A DNA stretch of 64,000 bases from Odontocerum albicorne (GCA_949825065.1 OX463859.1:4874217-4938216); one strand, 5' to 3'. Positions 1 through 12,057 are shown, numbered from the stretch's first letter. Notes: generated by a model not told the origin, from the letters alone. A program made the numbers and translations.

Positions 1-420
1 ACACTCGGATACTGTGGGCATTCATACATACGGTCAATGACCGATGAAATGACCTTCGGATTCCTCGATAAATCTAAGTAAACAAGTCCAAAGATCACCC
101 GCCGACCAGTCATCCCGTAGCCGAGCGGACCGTACTCCATAGTAGAGAGAGAACGCACCACGCTGTCTCGCCGGTTCCGTAAATAGATTGTTACCTACAT
201 ACAACAATTAATCGTTTTTGCATTTACAGAAACGAGACGTAGGCATATCGCGAGCGCATTCTCGCGCACATTCTAAAAAGATATAAATACCTACGTTACT
301 AATAAAATTGGACAGACTCTCTTTCCGCATTGCGATCTAACGTGTTTTATTATTTATCAACAAATCATCCTCATCATCTCTTCCCTCTAGGATACACATT
401 CTGCTAAAGTATCAATGAAG
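1..420. other. Unassigned sequence, no gene seen
   Basis: I see no coding exon, RNA gene or repeat shared with the rest of the window here. It is moderately AT-rich and lies between the window edge and a SINE. Exons 3 and 4 of receptor A would lie at or beyond this edge, but no match to those exon types was found. Confidence 0.4.
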
Positions 421-610
421 ACCTCCGTGGCCTGGTGGTAAGATGCTTGTCTGCCAATTTGGAGGTTGTGAGTTCGATCCCCGCTAGAACACAGATTTAA
501 AAAAAATAGGATTCCAGTCTGGTTTACACTTAGGACCCATTAAAACATCTTTGTAGTTGGTTTGAAGAGATTGCCACATTGCAATAGGCTCGCCTTTAAA
601 AAAAAGTGCC
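421..610 (+). repeat. tRNA-derived SINE, copy 1
   Basis: The 5' part looks like a tRNA: a TGGCCTGGTGGTAAG block resembles a pol III A box and GAGTTCGATCCCC a B box. A unique body follows (GATTCCAGTCTGGTTTACAC, then AGAGATTGCCACATTGCAAT), ending in an A-rich tail. A second full copy lies at 49187-49375, and 3' fragments lie near 37205 and 55607. Structure and copy number support a pol III SINE. It is not a functional tRNA, because the cloverleaf arms do not pair properly. Confidence 0.7.
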
Positions 611-659
611 CGTGTTTTAAACTTAGTAAATACATATATATCATCACTCCATTTCCGTG

Positions 660-1240
660 TCGGAGTAGTCAATGAAGATAGAGCTCCTGACTTCATATCT
701 CGACACACATCTTTTACCTCTTCTACATCCATACACTTCATTTAATTTTATTTTCCTTGGTCTTCCTCTAGCACGCCTTTCACTCACATTTGCACTATCA
801 AGTTGTTTTGTCAGTCTTTCTTCCTTGATTTGTTCGACATGCCCAAACCATCTCAGAGTGCTCTTCTTTATATTACTTTAGTCTTAACACATCAGTCTTA
901 AGTTCACATTCATCCCTGATCCCATCCACTTCATTCCGTATTCGATCATACACTGTCACCCCACAGGGGGTGATTACAGAATCATCTCAGTGCAAGCATA
1001 TCTACTGTATTTCTTTGACTTCTTTCAGTCTTTTTCCATAGCTACATTTCACTCCCAAAGATCAAAGTTAATACCAAAATATTGTTGTAGTCTATCTATC
1101 ATCTAAGCACATTTTGACACTGTCTGTTCTGAGTATATACTCATATGTTTTAGTACACCAATGAGTTTCCTATCACTACATGCCATTTGACATGTCTCGT
1201 AACTCTTCCATCATCTGTGGAATACTACTCAATTAGTAGA
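660..1240 (-). pseudogene. Non-LTR retrotransposon 3' remnant
   Basis: The minus strand shows decayed pieces of the C-terminal tail common to insect non-LTR retrotransposon ORF2 proteins, including a MDVEE..KDVCRDMK stretch near 690-735. Similar words occur on the plus strand at 38750-39000 and in the decayed copy at 61830-62420. Many stops and frame changes are present. The family is not resolved. Confidence 0.4.
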
Positions 1241-2812
1241 ATTCCTCAACTTGCTCCGATCGTTAAGGCCTCGGCCACACAGGTAGGAGTCTCTCTTGGT
1301 GCTTAGAGCTACGCTGTGAGCTAGGTGACGTTGATACTTGGTGGGTCAATTGGTTGCACAGTACAGTTTAGAAAATTTTTGGAAGCAAAGAGAACAGCTA
1401 CAGGTATGTAATTGTGTGAGAGTCTAACGGGTCTCCTGATTTGAAGATAGGGCAGACCCTCGTTGTCTTCCAGCTTGCGGGAAATGTATTGGTATTTTTA
1501 TGCTCAAGTTAAATATATAGCAGATTAAAGTTAAATATGTATATATTGCATTTACTTTTCTATCACAACTTTGGATTTCGCAACATTCATTCTCATTTAC
1601 TTAATATTAGAGTAAAAATAACAAAAATGAAAACAATAGATAAATCACAAGTAAAATAGGTTTAGCGTGTGTCCTAGTATGACGTGCTGATGATGTTGAT
1701 GTTGACATCTCTGTATTCGCTTTAGTCGAATTCTGTGTTCCTTTTCGTTCGAGGTCATCAATTTAGCGGGATGCTTAATTTGATACGTCGTGATGATTTT
1801 GATTTGTTTTGTATTTAAAATAAAATACGTCGATTCAGGAATGCGAAAAAGTGAGAGTGAATAATCAATAAATAGTAAACAGCGATGAATGGTCAAGTGA
1901 ATAATAACAAGTGCCCTTTATTCATCGATAAGTAGGTATATATAGAATTTCAGAACGGGACGCGTGAATGCGTCCGCGGTATATCTTGATCTCACTCCTG
2001 CGCGGGCTGAGGTGGTCGCAAGCGCTGCGGATAATACAGTGGGTAGAATATTTATTGTCGAAACGGCGAGACGGCGTGATATGCTCTCTTTCTACCGTGG
2101 AATGCGATGTAAATATTATTTGCGTGGAAACAGTATTGACGTTCTGGTATGTGACATTTGTACATATCCAGAGGTTGATTCATCGGTCGTTGACCCTGCA
2201 TGTTGACAATATCTAGGGACGTGGGTATTCCCTACATAGGGATCAGGATCGAATTGTGTATGAGTTAGGGATGAGGGATACTTTGTATATGAGTTAGGGA
2301 TGAGGGATATTTTGAAATTAACAATACTTTTTTTAGTTTTTATTAAAAATGTATACATATCTCATTGAGTTAGAAAGCCGAGTGAATCACAAAAGATGAT
2401 ATGTGGGATGAGTTGGAATACAATATCTACCATCACCAGATCAGAAGAACAGTCCATGCTCGAAAGAAAATTAAATATATTACGTACATAGAATTGTTCA
2501 ACACTTCAAAGAGTGTTAGTAGAATGGAAAAATTTCTTTGCTGTTTTATTTTAAGCCAGCCATTGGAATCGGGCACAGTATTGGAAAATATGGTCATATA
2601 TTTTTAAGTTAAAAACAAACTGCACAAATATTTGGGTTATTTTCAGTCTATCCGACAACCCTTCACTAGCTTCATGATAATAAACATCCCCTGTACAGCA
2701 CCGGTACAAAGTCTGAAAAATAGGTGGAGGGCTGCCGCTCAAACCTCGAAGATCTTCCCTTGTGGAGCAGACAATGACTGATGGAAATAGTAAAAGTAAT
2801 ATGTATGCTTAC
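1241..2812. other. Intergenic or intronic sequence, mostly unassigned
   Basis: No coding exon is recognised. A 28-bp segment (GAGTTAGGGATGAGGGATA core) is tandemly duplicated at about 2254-2310. If receptor A is intact, this stretch is its intron 2. Exon 3, a 90-bp type conserved in the other three receptors, was looked for on the minus strand and not found. Confidence 0.4.
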
Positions 2813-2881
2813 CTTTGTAGCAATAATTTCATCCACCTCTCGTAACATCAGATTATTCACCAAAATAATTGTATCTTGAGA
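2813..2881 (-). CDS. Receptor A exon 2
   Basis: A 69-bp phase-0 exon with AG acceptor at 2882-2883 and donor GTAAGC at 2807-2812. It reads SQDTIILVNNL then MLREVDEIIATK. It has the same length and position as exon 2 of receptors B, C and D, and ends in Lys as they do. Confidence 0.85.
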
Positions 2882-4241
2882 CTGGAAGTATTAAAATATA
2901 CAGATTTGCTTTATTAACCCTTCCCTTACGGTGATAAAAATAATACGCGTGCTCCGGTGTTGGGTAGTGAGTACGCAATAAAAAATTAGCGATTTTAAAT
3001 CGGAAAAATAAGAACATTCATAGATAATCCCCTTAATTAATTATAATTGAAGTTAAAAATTATAATAATTGAGATTTATTTGCTGAAAACATTAAAAAAC
3101 CATCTGAAAACATTAAAAAACGCTCACGGAACGGGCGTACGTCTAACTTATTTGCAAGCCTAGAAGCTACTAGTGGCGCGGAACGTCAGTCGCATACCCC
3201 GGCGCTTACGCTTATGCTTGCGACGTTGAAACAATTCAGCTCCTCGCAATTCAGTCTAGTATGCAAGAGTGAGATGCGAATATAGTGTCGCGCTTCCCGC
3301 ATACTATTCACCTATCGTCAAGACGAGGCACTCGCAGCGTTTAAATGCGAATTTGTTTTCGATCTTTACAAAACACCTCGATGTAGTCGATAAATTCTGA
3401 TTATTATTAATATTATTTTTTAAATCAATGCGTAAATATATTATGGAGGAATACCTAAAATCTTAACCTTGTATTTATTATATTTATAGAGATATTGATG
3501 GTTATTAGAAGCAACGTGTAGAAAATACCCAACACAGGGAAGGAAAGGTTAATATTGAATTAGACCCACCATCTTAAACTCTCTGAAAGAAGGATTATAT
3601 ACCATTTGGTGTTAAGGTTATTCATGATATCATTGATAGCCTTGATAAGTGACGCCAATAGTGAATAAAGCCCGGGAAGCATGGCTACGCTGGTATCAGC
3701 ATGTGCAACGGCGGGATGAAGGGTCTACACTAAAGACAGCCACAAATTAGGAACTCCCAAATAGACACAGAGGGTGATCCAAGAAGAACCTATATAAGAA
3801 AGTGTAGGAGGACATGACTCTCTATATGAGTGAGTTTGGTGTCTATCCATGGCTTTATCCTACTCAGTTTCTACTGGGCATGCTCGGGTATAACTCCTTG
3901 AGCGTAAGAAGAGATCTGCGTCTCCTGGAATAGGTACGTTGTCAAACTCGTTCGAGGAGTTCTGAGCTGTCCATCATTACTACAAAGATTAGCGTTAAAT
4001 GTTCCTAACAATTACACTAGACTGCACCGGCAAGAACTGTTCTCAATAACATACGCAAGAACGGGTCTTCCAGCCGCTATGCCTGTTGGAAGGGGCTTAA
4101 CTCTTTTGAACGGGACTGCTTCGGATATTGACATATTTCATATCACATTACCAAAAACAAAAGTTACTTTTCTTCTAAGATTAAGCGTGTTAGAAAGCAC
4201 TCATGAAAGTATTTAAGTGACTTTGAATATATGTGTATGTT

Positions 4242-4275
<34 letters not shown>

Positions 4276-6772
4276 ATCGTATGTAACATATGTATGCATG
4301 TACATTATTTTTTATTTTATATAATTTTTTTTTATTCTAAATAATTTTTCTTTATTTTTAATGTTAACATTTCTTGTATTTTTCAATGTAATTGGACTAA
4401 GCCTATTTTGAGAAAATAAATAAATAGATTCGAACTATCCCTGAGTGATTGACGAGATCGAGAGAAATGGAGGAAAAAGGTCCAAGCAGCTGACTCCAAA
4501 TAGAAGGGAAAAGAGGAAGATTGATAGTCCTGATATATTGACTCAAATCAGTTTCCACACTCCAGTTATAAACGCACAAAACCTTTTACAATTCAAATGT
4601 GTTAATAATAACCATTTGCTAAGGACAGACGCATGCTCCAATTCATCAGTTGTGAAAATGCAACAATTGGAAAACTCGCATGTCTTGTTTGGTGGATATT
4701 TTCAATAGGATACCTCCATTATATCTTTTGAAACTGTGTCAGAGAGATGTTGGTTATGACAAGACACCACACACACACACACATATCATACACTACACCT
4801 AAAGCTGAATGTTACAAGGGTTTCTTTATACTTTGTCTTCCCTTGTTAAGTTTTTTGTAAGCTCGCTGAAATTGTCTCCTCCCTCCCTCCACCCACAGTC
4901 CCTAACCTGAATGTTTAACGTTATAAGTGTGTATGTCGGTACCAGTTCGAACAGAATTCAGTCTTGTTTATGCTCCCCTGATGATGAGGTGAAAACTTTG
5001 AAACCGATAGGGTTATACCATTACATAAAGTGGAATAAACAGTGTTTGATAAAACAAATTACAATAAATAAAACACTTTTGTATACACCACTGTTTTATT
5101 TTTGTGAGTTCACAATATGTTCAAAAATCAACCTTTTGACCTCTACCTTATTACCACTAGATCCTTCCTCTTATTTATGTATTGCAATTAGAAAGTTAGT
5201 AGTACGAACCGACTGGAAGCATTCGAAATGTGGATGCACCGGAGAATGCTACGGATTCCCTGGATGGATATGGTCAGCAGCACAAGGGTTCTCAAAGAGC
5301 CAACGTCTATAGAGAGTTGCTGACTAATATTAAAATCCGAAAGGTGTCTTACTTGGGTCATGTACTCAGAGGAGCAAAGTAAAAAATTACTGCACCTGGA
5401 TCATCCAAGGCTAAACAGAAGGCTGAAAAAGTGTTGGCAGAAGGCAAATCTCCTAACTCCGCAATATACATGATTGGACTGGCATAAGGGGCATTGGAGA
5501 TCTTTTTCGGGCTGCCGGGGACAAAGATGTCTACTCTCAAGTGAATTCAATGTTGGGGGGACCTGACATGACACTGGGAAGAAGAAGAAGAATTAAAAAA
5601 TATATTTTGGATATGTAATTTAGTTAATCTTTACCTGACGAGGAATATGGAGTTCTTTGAAACCGGTTATGAACTCATAAAAATAAAACAATTGTGAATA
5701 CTTTTGTAAAAAATAAGTATTTTATTAAAAAATAATATTGAAAATGACTAAATACATAATTCGAAAGAAAATTTTGGATACAGTAAAAGTAACTTACTTT
5801 TTTTTCACATTCATTGCACATTTTGATAATAACGTACAAATTGATTCCATTACCCAGGCAATGTACCAAAGGGACAAGCAGTTTTATATTATTTATTTCA
5901 CCATTAGTGAGGATTATCATAAAATAAAATGTATTAAACAAGAGATTCAAGAACAATATCGCAATGGCAGTCAAAATTGCAATTGAAAAGAAATTATTAA
6001 TGTGCTGACAGCTTTCGCATATCTTTTTGTACACTTTCCAAATGATTTCAATTTTTTCTTCAACTAATAACAATGGCAACTTTGGATTTACCATTTTTAA
6101 TGGGAAATCAATGTCTATTTGATTGTCTTGATGAAAAAAATCAATAATTTCACTATTCAAAGTTTTTAGATTATACCAAATGATAAACGCGTATGAACAG
6201 TAAAAGATTTGTGTTAAACAAGCCATGTAACTTGAAGTATAAAGCGCGACAACTTTCATTAAGAAATGTATTATCAAATAAGTGTCATGATCGCCCGTAT
6301 AATAATTTGAAAGACAACTATAAAGAAAGTACAGATTGAATTCTATTATTATTATGAAAGTAAATGCCTTTTTTAGATACTTAAAATCTCTTTTTAAATT
6401 CATACGTTGAAATAATATATCTATATCGCTCAAAGTTTCCAAGTATTTTGATACAATATCTCTTTTGTAAATTCGTTCGATGTAAAATGCAAAAATTGAC
6501 ATTGTTCCAGCGAACAACTGTATTTTTTCTCCATACCATTCTACTTTTGTCTGATTCGTTGGTCTCTCATCCATCAATGAGAGGAACATTATGTAAAAAA
6601 AGGCTGTAACCATAAATACATATACCAAAAGTGAATAATAATTAATATTCGATTTAGATTCTCCCGATTTCACTTTGTAGTTAAACGGGTTGTAGCCAGA
6701 TAATCTACCGAAAATTAGAACTGGCCTAATTGAGTTTAATGTTGAACTGGATTGGAAATATTTGTCTAACAT
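2813..6772 (-). CDS. Gustatory receptor A (5' two exons; 3' end outside window)
   Basis: Insect chemoreceptor of the gustatory receptor (7tm_7) family, a predicted ligand-gated channel subunit in sensory neuron membranes; the ligand is unknown. Exons seen: exon 1 5798-6772 (325 codons) and exon 2 2813-2881 (23 codons). I start at the ATG at 6772 (MLDKY), because receptor D begins with the same five residues. An in-frame ATG three codons upstream (6781) is possible. Hydrophobic segments fall near residues 45-67, 80-98, 135-153, 165-200, 262-290 and 300-320. The early PF motif near residues 29-30 and the cysteine motif CNECE at the exon 1 end match the paralogues. Donor GTAAGT after Lys, phase 0. 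Exons 3 and 4 should lie left of position 1, so the protein is incomplete here. No frame break is seen in the visible part. Confidence 0.88.
2914..3552. mobile_element. TTAA-flanked MITE, family 1, copy in receptor A intron 1
   Basis: It begins TTAACCCTTCCCTTACGG and ends GGAAGGAAAGGTTAA, giving short inverted ends starting CC(C/T)TT inside a TTAA duplication. TTAA targets and CCYT ends are typical of piggyBac-type transposons. Inner words (GCTCCGGTGTTG, GATTTTAAATCGGAAAAATA) recur at 17454-18532, 56824-57434 and, truncated, 15040-15159. No transposase is encoded. Its edge is 32 bp from receptor A exon 2. Confidence 0.75.
3655..3860 (+). pseudogene. LINE ORF2 C-terminal remnant
   Basis: The plus strand reads a decayed AWLRWYQHVQRRDEGS, close to the RLRWFGHVQRRDE tail found in many insect non-LTR retrotransposons. 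An RGDPRRTY-like stretch follows. Only a short fragment remains. It lies in receptor A intron 1. Confidence 0.5.
3861..4954. other. Intron 1 sequence of receptor A with simple repeats
   Basis: Holds a (TA)n run at about 4248-4275, T-rich tracts and a short (CA)n near 4769-4784. An 87-codon frame at 4445-4708 matches nothing I recognise and has no supporting context, so I do not call it a gene. Confidence 0.5.
4955..5070 (+). repeat. Dispersed repeat tail, copy 1
   Basis: Contains GCTCCCCTGATGATGAGG, AAACCGATAGGGTTATACC and AAAGTGGAATAAACAGTG in this order. The same words in either orientation occur at 12396-12555, 39085-39160 and 48410-48485. This looks like the conserved end of a dispersed element whose class I cannot name. 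Confidence 0.55.
5190..5592 (+). pseudogene. Non-LTR retrotransposon 3' end
   Basis: Matches, with frameshifts, the better preserved 21756-22262 copy: words for the RTDWKHSKCGC region, VSYLGHVLRGAK, and a terminal GACCTGACATGACACTGGG followed by a (GAA)n tail. The GAA tail ends at about 5592. It is a 5'-truncated insertion within receptor A intron 1. Confidence 0.65.
5798..6772 (-). CDS. Receptor A exon 1
   Basis: The first coding exon, 325 codons. Its donor (GTAAGT) lies at 5792-5797, directly after eight adenines on the coding strand. The open frame runs past the splice site to 5675, but that extension has no similarity to the paralogues and is intron. Confidence 0.88.
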
Positions 6773-7134
6773 TATAAACACGGACTCTTGTCTGGCACCT
6801 AGTGTTAGTTAACTGGATTTGTAAATTTTACTTGAACCAATTGTTCCTTAAATAAAAATCTTTGTTGTGGCACAATATATTAAAAGTATGTATAACAAAG
6901 TAACAGTATTTTAATCAAAAAATGTTTTCCATTTGGAGATATTACGTATATTCTTTTGAATTCAAATTTCACTCGAACACTGTATAAAAATTACTAAGGG
7001 ATGAATTTTTAATTAAATTACTGAAAAGTACTTTCAATCATATTAAGCATTCAATATTAATGTTTTAATTATTTTTTGTACACAATCAATAATATACGTC
7101 TATCGAATTTCTATGAAAATTCTGTGGTCTAAAT

Positions 7135-7629
7135 CAGTGTTCCCCAACCGGTGGTCCGTGGCCCGGTGCCGGGCCGCAGAGACTTTCCGCCGGGCCGCAA
7201 ACAGTATGCCAAATTTCAAGAAATTCGCCATGCAAAAATATTAAATATAGGATTTTCATCCATGTCCTCAATAAAATCGAAACAAAGGAATAGACTGGAC
7301 GTGAATGCAGCACTTCGTCTGTCAGAGACAGCACTGCAGCCAAGAATATCCAATATATTAGCAAAGATCAACAGCAGGTTTCGTATTAGTTTGTTGCAAA
7401 AACCCCATGGTTTTTTTTAAATTTTAATTGTATCAGACAATGTTACAATTAAAATTGTTTAACTGTTATATGTATATTTGTCAATTATAGTTATATGTGT
7501 CCATCTGTCACAATATAAGATTTAAAAAATATTAAATAAAAAAAACATTTTTATTTCAGTATTAGTGGTCCGCGAAAAAAAATTCCTTTTTTTACCGGTC
7601 CACAGGTCTAAAAAGGTTGGGGAACACTG
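7135..7629. mobile_element. hAT-type MITE with 8-bp target duplication
   Basis: The ends are CAGTGTTCCCCAACC and its inverse, flanked on both sides by the identical 8-mer GTCTAAAT (7127-7134 and 7630-7637). The inner part has GGTCCGTGGCCCGG near the left end and a matching TACCGGTCCACAGG near the right end. An 8-bp duplication and CAG..CTG ends are hallmarks of hAT elements. No transposase frame is present. Confidence 0.88.
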
Positions 7630-7881
7630 GTCTAAATAACATTTTCATATGTAAACATTTTTTGACAGACGTTTTTTGTATTGTATAACATTTTTGTCAT
7701 AAACAGCACAACCTGGCGGCCTAATTGCAATTAGGCAATCTCTTCCAATCAACAGGAAAAATGTTAAAGAGGTCTTATTGAAAATGATTAGTAACATTTT
7801 AACCGTCTTTAGAAAACACTAACACAGACGGTTAAAATGTAACAAATCATTGGTGCTTTATTGAAATCTCCATTATTATTA

Positions 7882-8812
7882 CTACCTTGATCAAAAAGTT
7901 TTAGGACTTTATTCATAAAATCGAAATTACAAGTTTATTCATCAAAATCGATATGGTCCCCTCCAAAGTACTCCCCATCGACTGCAACGCACTTACGCCA
8001 GCGCTTGATCCAATCATCGAAACACTGCTGGTACTCAATTTTTGGTATGTCCATCAGAGCCGTCTTCGATTTTTTCATGACATCCTCTCGGGTGCTGTAA
8101 CGCGTTCCGCGAAGCGGTTTTTTAAGTCGGTTGAACATGAAAAACGCACAGGGAGCCAGATCAGGTGAGTTCGAAGGCTGCTGTTATAGTATTCATGTTG
8201 TTTTTGGTGAAAAACTCATGGACATCATGTCTTTCGCGATTTCAACGCGGTCCTTTTTTTGCATGAAATTGAGGTCTTTCGGCACCAGTTTTGCAGCCAC
8301 ATGTCTGAGGCCCAAATCACTAACCAAAATATCTTGAGCGAATCCATAAGCGATGTTCAAGTCCTCTGCCAGCTCTCTGATGGTCAATTTGCAGTTTTCG
8401 GCAAACATTTCTTTGATTTTATCCATGTTTTCATAAGTTTTTGACTGCCTCTGCGTTCGTCATCCTCGACTGACTCACGACCACTTCTGAAGCGTTCGTG
8501 CCACCGAAAAACACTTCTCCAACATTTCCAAGGTCTGCGGACCGTTAAATACGTTTTTCACACAAAATTTAATGCAAACTCGTTGATGCACAGTTGATGC
8601 CATTTTCAAACTTGTAAAAAATCGAAAACACGCACAAAGGTAGATGTACTCAGTACAGCGTAACTTTTACAAATGTCAAGCTATGACACTGAAATTTAGA
8701 GGGAAGTTTCAATGATAGATGTGGTAACCTAACAAAAAAAAAAAAAGAATTCCAATCGGGTGACTGACAGCGCCACACGGTGGCCGGTCCTAAAACGTGT
8801 TGATAAAGGTAG
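7882..8812 (-). mobile_element. Internally deleted mariner element
   Basis: Imperfect terminal inverted repeats of about 27 bp (CTACCTTGATCAA versus CTACCTTTATCAA, then GTTTTAGGAC) are flanked by TA. On the minus strand the 5' part encodes the helix-turn-helix region, with a start near 8601 and DKIKEMFAENCKLTIRELAE in the middle. The 3' part encodes the mariner C-terminus (KRWRKCV, YFGGDHIDF). The segment between about 8192 and 8165, which would hold two catalytic aspartates, is missing. The remaining DLAPCAFF carries Ala where the third Asp is expected. Dead copy. Confidence 0.85.
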
Positions 8813-9544
8813 TATATACGATTGATTGATTAATTCATTAATAATATCGCTCAGTTTCTATGACTGTAAATTCCAGCATTAAAAATGCGCACTCGATATC
8901 ACGATTACGATTAACTATTCAAAACTGTTGAGAATTCTCCAGAAATTGCTTCAGCGATTTTGACTCTTTTCCGAGATGCTCCTTCCATCAAAACGTCTTG
9001 AATTGTTTAACTCTGCTGCCCATGCTGTAATCGTCCATTCTGGCACCGATATATGCCAAGGACGACCGCTTTGAAGACTCCAAGATGACCGCCCAGACGC
9101 AATACAGGCTTTGCGTGCTTGTAGAATTAAGACGACGATCTCAGGACCATGTGCTGGTGTCTCCGAACCAATAGAATAACATGGGTCTTATTGTAAGAGG
9201 AATGCGCGGCCTCATGCATCAGCACGAACACAGCGAGAACTTCAACTTCTTAAGTGGGAAATTTTTGGGCATGCACTTATTCCCTTAACTAAAGGAATTT
9301 TTGGGTGGAAAACAGTTTGCAAACGATGAAGACCTCAAACAAGATATTCGGAATCAATAGTATTATTAAAAAGTCCGATTGGTAACTTTACCCATAACTT
9401 CTCAACATTTATATGTGTTATAATGTTCCATTAGTTTAATATTATGTCTATGCTGTATAAACTTTACTGGTAAAATCTTGTTCTAAACTTAACTGTAACA
9501 TAAATAATTTGAGATAAACAAATGGTTCCCGTATTCACATTTAA
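8813..9544. other. Unassigned intergenic sequence
   Basis: No recognisable gene or repeat was found. The stretch 9040-9200 is less AT-rich than its surroundings and may be a decayed coding element, but no frame is convincing. Confidence 0.35.
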
Positions 9545-9744
9545 NNNNNNNNNNNNNNNNNNNNNNNNNNNNNNNNNNNNNNNNNNNNNNNNNNNNNNNN
9601 NNNNNNNNNNNNNNNNNNNNNNNNNNNNNNNNNNNNNNNNNNNNNNNNNNNNNNNNNNNNNNNNNNNNNNNNNNNNNNNNNNNNNNNNNNNNNNNNNNNN
9701 NNNNNNNNNNNNNNNNNNNNNNNNNNNNNNNNNNNNNNNNNNNN
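9545..9744. other. Assembly gap, 200 N
   Basis: A run of exactly 200 undetermined bases. The round number suggests a scaffold gap of nominal size. The flanks do not overlap. Confidence 0.98.
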
Positions 9745-9894
9745 AAATGAAAATCCCCTTCAGGCAAAGTCCTTAACTAGAGTAATGATCACTATATGCA
9801 ATTCCTTCATAAAAATATCCTGGAAATCAATCTTGATATTGCTTGCTAGTTGTCATATGAAGAAATTATAAGACTTCTTCTCCCTGGCTCCACC

Positions 9895-10565
9895 CTAGCT
9901 CACTGTCTGTGAAGACTGTTAGGGTCAGCTCTCCTCGTCCTCAGGTTGTATGCTCTTCTGTCCCGGACTACGTCCCCCAGGCCGTGCCTCTGCATCAGGT
10001 TATCTTTTTGCACTATCCATGAATTCTTTGGTCTTGCTCTGGTTGTTATTCGATGAAGATCCATGGAGATTGCCTGGTTCACAATGTGATCGGGTGATCT
10101 GCGTCGAACGTGCCCATACCATCTCAATCGCTCTCCTCCATCTTACTGTTGATGTCTGTAACACCTAGGCTTGTAAGAGTTATACATCATCCAGCATTCG
10201 GAGCCATAGAGGAGTGCGGGTCTGACAATCGTTTGGTATACTTTTCCTTTTAACTTTACTGGCATTTTCGGATCTCATAGAACTCCCGTCATTGATCTAA
10301 ACTTCATCCGTCGCACACTAATTCTATGTGTTACATCTGCTGCACATTCTCCATTGCTATGGATGAGTGACCCAAGATACTTAATGGAGTCACAATTTGG
10401 TAATGTTTCTCTATCCATTTGCATTACGGGAGTGACAGCATTTGTGTTCTCAAATGGTAGGTACAGATACTCTGTTTTCTTTCTGCTCAGTCTCAATCCA
10501 TTGTCCTCCAAGATTCTTCTCCACCTTTCCAGACTATTTTGCAGGTCTTCATGTTTTTCACTTAT
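9895..10565 (-). pseudogene. RTE-like LINE ORF2 C-terminal fragment
   Basis: Minus strand reads MEDNGLRLSRKKTEYLYL, then KYLGSLIHSNGE, MTGVL, a frame break, a decayed PALLYGSECW, and RWYGHVRRRSPDHIVNQA. This order (SRKKTEYL, KYLGS, TGVL, LYGSECW, RWYGHV) is that of the C-terminal part of RTE-type reverse transcriptases. A segment is missing between the YGSECW and RWYGHV blocks. It is truncated at its 5' end, with no RT active site. Confidence 0.72.
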
Positions 10566-11390
10566 GAAGAAATTATAAGAATGGATTGCAGTATATCCAA
10601 TTCAAAGTGCTGCGTGCCTGTAACACTTTAAATTGAATACGCTGGCTATTTTATTTTATATAATAAAACTATACATAAAATGACTGGCATTTAATAAGTT
10701 CTACAAAAAAAATCATACATAGTGCAAGTAAAAGCTTAACAAATAAGTAACAATAATAAATTTTTTATTAATGCTCATATTTAACTTCAAAGCCTTAGAT
10801 TTAGCTATGAATATTGACCAAAACCTTTAAATATGCACAAAAACAATCCAGTGGCATGGCAAAGAGGGGATAAGGCTAAATATATAAAGTCACGGATCAA
10901 AAGTAATATTTTTTGAGCCCTTTACTTTCATATTGTGACATCCTGTTTGCATCTTGGTTTTTCTTTCAGTTACACTGAAAATATCAGTACTGATCTTTTC
11001 AGAAGTTTTTGAATCTAATAATTTCTGGTTTTAGTATATTTCATAACTGAGGACATCCAGGGCTGACCTGAGGCAGGGGCACAGAGTGCAGCCACACGTT
11101 GCCCCGCGCTTAGCAAGGCTCCACGCTCATGACAGTTAAATTAAAAAATGAGTTTAACTATTGTAATTTATTCGATTCCTATTTCAATAAGGTGTCCCGA
11201 AATACTGTATACTTTTTCAATGTTATTAAATTGAATTTGTGATACACTCGAAAAGCGATGGAGCTTGTTCATTAAAAATATTTATAATAACAAAAAAAGG
11301 ACAATTTATATAGTACCATTTAGAGGGCAGATTCTTTTCAAGAGTGGTATGCGATCAACCTATTACGTATACATCCATTCAAGACAGCAT
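10566..11390. other. Unassigned AT-rich sequence
   Basis: No exon, RNA gene or shared repeat was seen. Confidence 0.4.
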
Positions 11391-11394
11391 TTTT

Positions 11395-11925
11395 GTGAAA
11401 TAGGGAATAATATATAGTGAAGTACGAGCACAAACTAATAAAGCGACAGCTTTAGCTGGCTGCCTGCGGGGCACTATATGGAGAAACAAACACATGCTAA
11501 CCGAAAGTAAGGTCAGGATATATAAGACATGCGTCTGCCCCATCATGACATATGGGATAGAAGTGTGAGCCGATACCAACAGGACAAAAAACCTTCTCCG
11601 AGTGGCAGAAATTAGAAACCTATGCTCCATCGCTGGCAGAACTCTTAGAAATCAGATCAGAAATGAGACGATAAAGTCTGTCTGTGGTGTTGAAGACATA
11701 GTGAGGTAGGAAAGAAGCAAAAGGTGCTTCTGGAGGGATTATGTGGACCGCATGGAGGATATAAGATTGGCAAAAATCGCAAAGACTGAAAACCCTAACA
11801 GCAGGAGATTACCAGGAAGGCCGCCGAAAAGATGGAAGGAAAGCTGGACGTCATCATCCCAGGACAGCCCACCGTAACAAACAGGTCATATGACCTAAAC
11901 CAAGAGGAAGAAGAAGAAGAGAATT
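11395..11925 (+). pseudogene. LINE ORF2 C-terminal remnant with GAA tail
   Basis: Plus-strand reading with stops gives RIYKTCVCPIMTYGIEV, AEIRNLCSIAGRTL, CFWRDYVDRMED and RRLPGRPPKRWKESW, ending with (GAA)n near 11913-11925. This is the C-terminal tail of a non-LTR retrotransposon, 5'-truncated and broken. Confidence 0.68.
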
Positions 11926-12057
11926 ATATTTTAAATGGATAAAATTATTTGGGCTATACTTGGCCTATTTTCACCCTTACATAGATCTTGATATAGTATA
12001 AATAAGAAGTTCCCGTGTCTAAACTTTACACACAGTCCCATAATTTTCTAGACCCTT

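Noticed and set aside
421..495. Functional tRNA gene
   Set aside because: Pol III box-like words are present, but the arms do not pair, a conserved non-tRNA body follows, and a second full copy exists: a SINE.
4445..4708. 87-codon frame as a gene
   Set aside because: No recognisable domain and no splice or paralogue support; it lies within an intron full of transposon debris.
5798..6772. Odorant receptor (7tm_6) instead of gustatory receptor
   Set aside because: The last exons found for B, C and D carry the gustatory TM7 motif (TYhhhhhQF type) and exon 3 the A.G.F.(I/V)(D/N) signature; the exon plan also fits.
9489..9776. Frames of 84 and 92 codons across the gap
   Set aside because: Most of each frame is undetermined bases (N).
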